DNA of 59,806 nt. Origin: Actinomycetes bacterium (lineage in GTDB: Bacteria; Actinomycetota; Acidimicrobiia; Acidimicrobiales; GCA-2861595). The stretch's first letter is position 1, and the number at the start of each line of letters is the position of its first letter. This document shows positions 56,925 through 59,806 of the stretch, one piece after another. Where the stretch lies: contig JAHFUS010000015.1 of NCBI GenBank assembly GCA_023264975.1, positions 1 to 59,806 on the forward strand. Direction: 5' to 3'. The translations under genes and the position numbers were made by a program. The notes beneath the pieces were generated by a model. It did no database searches. It was given only the letters and a program-made list of their open reading frames with translations, and was not told the DNA's origin.

Positions 56925-58079
56925 TCAGATTCGCTGCGGGTAGCGGCGCCGGTCGTCGAAGGGAATGGTGCCCGCCCACATCGCGCTCAGCTGGTCCGCG
57001 AACAGCCCCCGGTCGTGAAGGGCGACGCGGGTCGGGGCGGTACCCGTCAGCGCCGTGAGCATCGCCGGGAGGTCACCGCCCGGCACGTCGAGATCGGTCC
57101 GGAACCCGCAGTAGTCGACGTGGGCGGTAAGCGAGCGTCCGTCGGGGTCCACCACGAACCGCACGCCCTCGCCGTCGGGCAGGCCGGGGACCCACGTGGC
57201 CTCCACCTCGTAGCCCGTGCGGGCGATGGCGCCGACGACGATCGAGCGCACGGCCCGCTCCGCCATGACATCGAGCGCTCCCGAGGCCGTGAAGGCACTC
57301 TCGTCGGCGCGACGCCAGGGATAGCGGAGGTCGACGACTCGCTCCTCATTGTCGGTCACGGGGACCTCGCCGTGGACCCCGGCAGTCCGGAGGCCGCTCC
57401 CGTCGTCCTCGAGCACGAAGGCCGAAGGCGCAAGGACGGCACGGCAGCCCCGCTCGCGGCTTCGCAGGCACCAGTCGATCGTCTCGAACTCGCCCGAGCG
57501 GTACACGGGATCGAACTGGCCCACCTTCACCACCGCAGGCACCGGGACCAACATGCAGGGCCCGGCCCCGGCCGGGATGTCGAGCGCCGACGAGCCGAAC
57601 TCGTCCGCCAGCTGCGATGCGACCCAGTCCACCATGCCCGCGCGCCGGAGCATCCCCGTGCCGTCGCCGCTCGGCACCGACAGCGACGACCCGAGGTTCG
57701 ACCACGCGGTGACCGACCCGATACCCGCATTCGCCTCGGTGACCCGGATCATCGCGTCGGCGATCCGCTGCGGCAGCACCGCGGGCGACCGGACCAGCAG
57801 GGCGTGGTCGTACCCCTCGGTGACGGCCCGGCCGAGGCCAAGGTTCATGCCGCGTGCCACCCCGAGCCGGCGGGGCGAGCGGTAGTACGTGAGGCCGAGC
57901 TCGTCGCACCTGTTGTTCAGGTCGAGGCAGCTCGCCTCGTCGGGGTGGCGGTCGTCGATCACCAGCGCGTCGACGTGGTGGACGCCCTCGCGCGTGGTCG
58001 CAGCCGACTCAAGGCAGGTGGGAGCCAACCAGCGGTCGTCACGGACAACGGTGACCAGCAGAACGCGCGAGCGCGGCAT
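56925..58079 (-). CDS. GT2-like glycosyltransferase with altered DxD site
   Basis: 384 residues from ATG 58079. GT-A fold layout of GT2: VLLVTVVRDDRWLAPTCLES, VDALVIDDRHPDEASCLDLN, RSPRRLGVARGMNLGLGRAV. At the place where GT2 enzymes have the metal-binding N-x-D or D-x-D (after YDHALL) it reads VRSPAVLP, so the acidic pair is missing. Later acceptor-site-like parts remain (GAGPCMLVPVPAVVKVGQFD, ETIDWCLRSRERGCR). The C-terminal 130 residues are a separate beta-rich domain. Ends 6 nt from the convergent FkbM gene. Confidence 0.8.
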   Translation of the reverse strand: MPRSRVLLVTVVRDDRWLAPTCLESAATTREGVHHVDALVIDDRHPDEASCLDLNNRCDELGLTYYRSPRRLGVARGMNLGLGRAVTEGYDHALLVRSPAVLPQRIADAMIRVTEANAGIGSVTAWSNLGSSLSVPSGDGTGMLRRAGMVDWVASQLADEFGSSALDIPAGAGPCMLVPVPAVVKVGQFDPVYRSGEFETIDWCLRSRERGCRAVLAPSAFVLEDDGSGLRTAGVHGEVPVTDNEERVVDLRYPWRRADESAFTASGALDVMAERAVRSIVVGAIARTGYEVEATWVPGLPDGEGVRFVVDPDGRSLTAHVDYCGFRTDLDVPGGDLPAMLTALTGTAPTRVALHDRGLFADQLSAMWAGTIPFDDRRRYPQRI

Positions 58080-58532
58080 GGGCGAAGCATGGTCGTCGGT
58101 CGCCCTCCCGCACAAGCCGCCGCCCACCGGGGTCGAGCGGCAACTTCGTGCGACGAGCCCCTCCTGGATGGTGAAGGTGGCCATCGGGGTGGCCGTCGAG
58201 GAGGACGTCGTCGCCCTCGCCGTGTTCCTCGCCGTGGCCGGTGTGGAGGACACCCAGGTAGCCGCGAGGAGGACCGCCGGCGCAGCGTCGACCGGGCCAC
58301 CGAGGAGATGTCCACGCTGCACGACCGCGACACGGCAGTCAGGGCGGAGCGGGAGCGGCCGACCGGGGAGACCGACCGGCTGGCAGTGCCCGAGAATGCC
58401 GCCCGTCACCCCCGCCTGGTCACCGATCCGGGGTGTGGGCTACCACCTGGTCGACCGCTCCCCCACCACGGGCCCGGCGTGACCGAGCACGAGATCGGGG
58501 ACTCCTCGCCTTAGCGGTGCGAGTATGAGGAG
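58080..58532. other. Gap with fragmentary coding signal
   Basis: No intact gene. On the plus strand ATG 58168 opens MVKVAIGVAVEEDVVALAVF and onward, and a different frame further on reads SVDRATEEMSTLHDRDTAVR. Together they look like a small membrane/coiled protein split by a frameshift. The rest is GC-rich with no clear signal. The promoter of the GT2-like gene should lie near its left end. Confidence 0.3.
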
Positions 58533-59351
58533 GTGGACGCAGCCGCGCTGGCCGGTCGCACCATCGGCATCACCGCCCAACGGCGGGCCGACGAGCAGGC
58601 GCGCATGTTCCACACCCGAGGGGCCGAGACCCTGCACGGCCCGACGCTGGCGCTGTCCACCGCCGGAGACGACACCGCTCTGCGGGCGGCCACCGAGGCG
58701 GTCCTCGCCGACCCGCCCGACTACCTCCTCGCCTCCACCGGGTACGGCATGCGGGCATGGCTGGCGGCGGCCGACGGCTGGGGGCGCCGGGAGGACCTGC
58801 TGTGCGCCCTGGGGTCGGCGCAGGTGGCCAACCGGGGCGCCAAGGCGGCGTCGGCCAACACGGCAGCAGGTCTCGTCGAGTGGTGGCGGGCGCCGAACGA
58901 GCGCTTCGAGGAACTGGTCGACCGCCTCTTGACGGAGCCACTGGCCGGCGCCCGTGTCGTCCTCCAGCTGCACGGCGCACGACTTCCCCGCTCCGTCGTC
59001 CGCCTGGCTGCGGCCGGCGCCACCGTGATCGAGATCGACGCCTACAGCTCCACCATGCCCGACGACACCGGCCCCGCCCTCGTCCTGGCCGAGGCGGCCT
59101 GCGCCGCCGCCCTGGCGGCCGTCACCTTCACCACCGCCCCGGCACTGCACAACCTCTTCACCGTCGCCGCCGGCGCAGGGCTCCGGGGCGCGCTGCGCGA
59201 CGCGTTCAACGGACCGGTCGTGGCCGCCTGCATCGGGCCGGTGTGCGCCGAGGCGGCCCTGGAGGAAGGTGTGCTGGCGCCCCTGGTGCCCGAGCGGGCC
59301 CGCCTGGTCCCCATGGTCGACACCCTCACCGCCCGCATCGGGGCCCGCTGA
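58533..59351 (+). CDS. hemD: Uroporphyrinogen-III synthase
   Basis: 272 residues from GTG 58533. HemD closes hydroxymethylbilane to uroporphyrinogen III. The two-domain bilobal pattern is visible: LAGRTIGITAQRRADEQARM, PDYLLASTGYGMRAWLAAAD, VVLQLHGARLPRSVVRLAAA, AVTFTTAPALHNLFTVA, and VVAACIGPVCAEAALEEGV. It lacks the C-terminal winged helix found fused to HemD in some actinobacteria. No other haem gene is in view. Confidence 0.88.
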   Translation: MDAAALAGRTIGITAQRRADEQARMFHTRGAETLHGPTLALSTAGDDTALRAATEAVLADPPDYLLASTGYGMRAWLAAADGWGRREDLLCALGSAQVANRGAKAASANTAAGLVEWWRAPNERFEELVDRLLTEPLAGARVVLQLHGARLPRSVVRLAAAGATVIEIDAYSSTMPDDTGPALVLAEAACAAALAAVTFTTAPALHNLFTVAAGAGLRGALRDAFNGPVVAACIGPVCAEAALEEGVLAPLVPERARLVPMVDTLTARIGAR

Positions 59352-59806
59352 CCATGCGCCTACTCCGGAACCCCCACGCCGGGTCGCTCCACTCCCCAAG
59401 CACAAGACACGTTGCGTCGTATACGTCCTTCTCGTAACGCAACTTCCTCAGCATGTCGATGATGCGATCGAGGCGCCCGGTCCGCCGGCGGCAGTCGAAC
59501 GAACGAGGATCAGAAACTCCATCGCCACAAGCGGATAGCGACCTCCGAGATGTCCTCGAGTAGGGACGTTGTCAGCGCTCCCCGTTCCACCACCGAGCGG
59601 TTTCGCCAACCTCGCCCGGGACGCACCGCAGTAGATCAAGGTGTCATCGGATCCGAGCGCGTGGCGGAGCCAGCCTTTTGGCCATGGCGAAGCCGTGGAC
59701 ACGCTCGATGTAGGCCCGGCTGACAGGCTGTCTCACGCGCCGTGGCCCCGTTCGGCGCCTCGTCGAAGTGGGAAGGCTCCCAGTTGGTGGTGTCGGAGGG
59801 GGGACT
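59352..59806. other. Right-end region without recognisable gene
   Basis: I see no supported gene in the last 455 bases. There is an inverted repeat GTTGCGT (59411-59417) and ACGCAAC (59437-59443) about 60 nt after hemD, possibly its terminator. A minus-strand frame near 59640-59730 (PVSRAYIERVHGFAMAKRL) looks faintly coding but has no recognised relative. Confidence 0.4.

Noticed and set aside
1-59806. tRNA, rRNA, integrase, transposase and prophage genes
   Set aside because: None could be recognised on either strand; the islands show no attachment-site repeats.

Overview
The window is high-GC DNA (roughly 70% by eye), with many GTG/TTG starts and genes packed in overlapping ATGA/TGATG operons. 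The gene content points to an actinobacterium, probably of the Acidimicrobiia. The clues are two secreted proteins carrying six 42-residue repeats built on GYWLVASDGGVFAFGDA (a repeat I associate with that class), Streptomyces-like codon use, PadR regulators and an actinobacterial-type uptake [NiFe] hydrogenase. No rRNA, tRNA, CRISPR array, integrase or intact insertion sequence was seen.

Layout. (1) 1-4314: a truncated pilus/TadE-like gene, two small single-span membrane proteins, a PAS-GAF histidine kinase, a zinc-ribbon protein and an unusual PadR-receiver fusion. (2) 4539-22166: a hydrogenase island in two divergent operons. The minus operon (13085 to 4539) reads small subunit, large subunit, protease-like protein, NifU-like protein, unknown, maturation protease, TPR protein, unknown, and a degenerate biotin-ligase fold. 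The plus operon (13274 to 22166) reads Cys-rich winged-helix protein, PadR regulator, CooC-like ATPase, small membrane protein, HypC, SIS-HypC fusion, GmhA-like SIS protein, HypD, HypE, HypF. No hypA, hypB or hypX is present. The small subunit has no Tat signal, and its proximal cluster motif is CDGC rather than the CDGD of characterised group 1h enzymes. (3) 22495-29675: two secreted propeller-type proteins (one with RTX repeats), a Pro/Ala-rich surface protein and a J-domain protein. (4) 29760-33122: a DUF885 peptidase and a B12-binding radical SAM protein. (5) 33226-38357: four genes that together fit oxidative lysine breakdown to 2-oxoglutarate: saccharopine/lysine dehydrogenase family, ALDH7-type semialdehyde dehydrogenase, DUF1338 (HglS) and a D-2-hydroxyglutarate dehydrogenase-like flavoprotein. 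(6) 38321-44111: a lipoprotein, an MMPL transporter, small conserved proteins and an ABC-2 exporter. (7) 44377-58079: a glycan island of glycosyltransferases and FkbM methyltransferases, several of them fused in unusual ways. (8) 58533-59351: a uroporphyrinogen-III synthase.

How the parts work together. Region 2 looks like a near-complete kit for making and running a cytoplasm-facing H2-oxidising enzyme under PadR-type control. An operator-like palindrome overlaps the predicted structural-gene promoter. The kinase and PadR-receiver pair next door may be a further input. Region 7 looks like a surface-glycan or glycoprotein decoration locus.

Most notable non-genic structure: a palindrome of about 40 bp occurs twice (between hypD and hypE, and between the convergent ALDH and flavoprotein genes). 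Its arms carry stop codons, and in the second copy it supplies the stops of both convergent genes. Three short conserved-looking reading frames (near 460-607, 15040-15223 and 22275-22498) each appear broken by a single-base frameshift, which may reflect assembly error or real decay.
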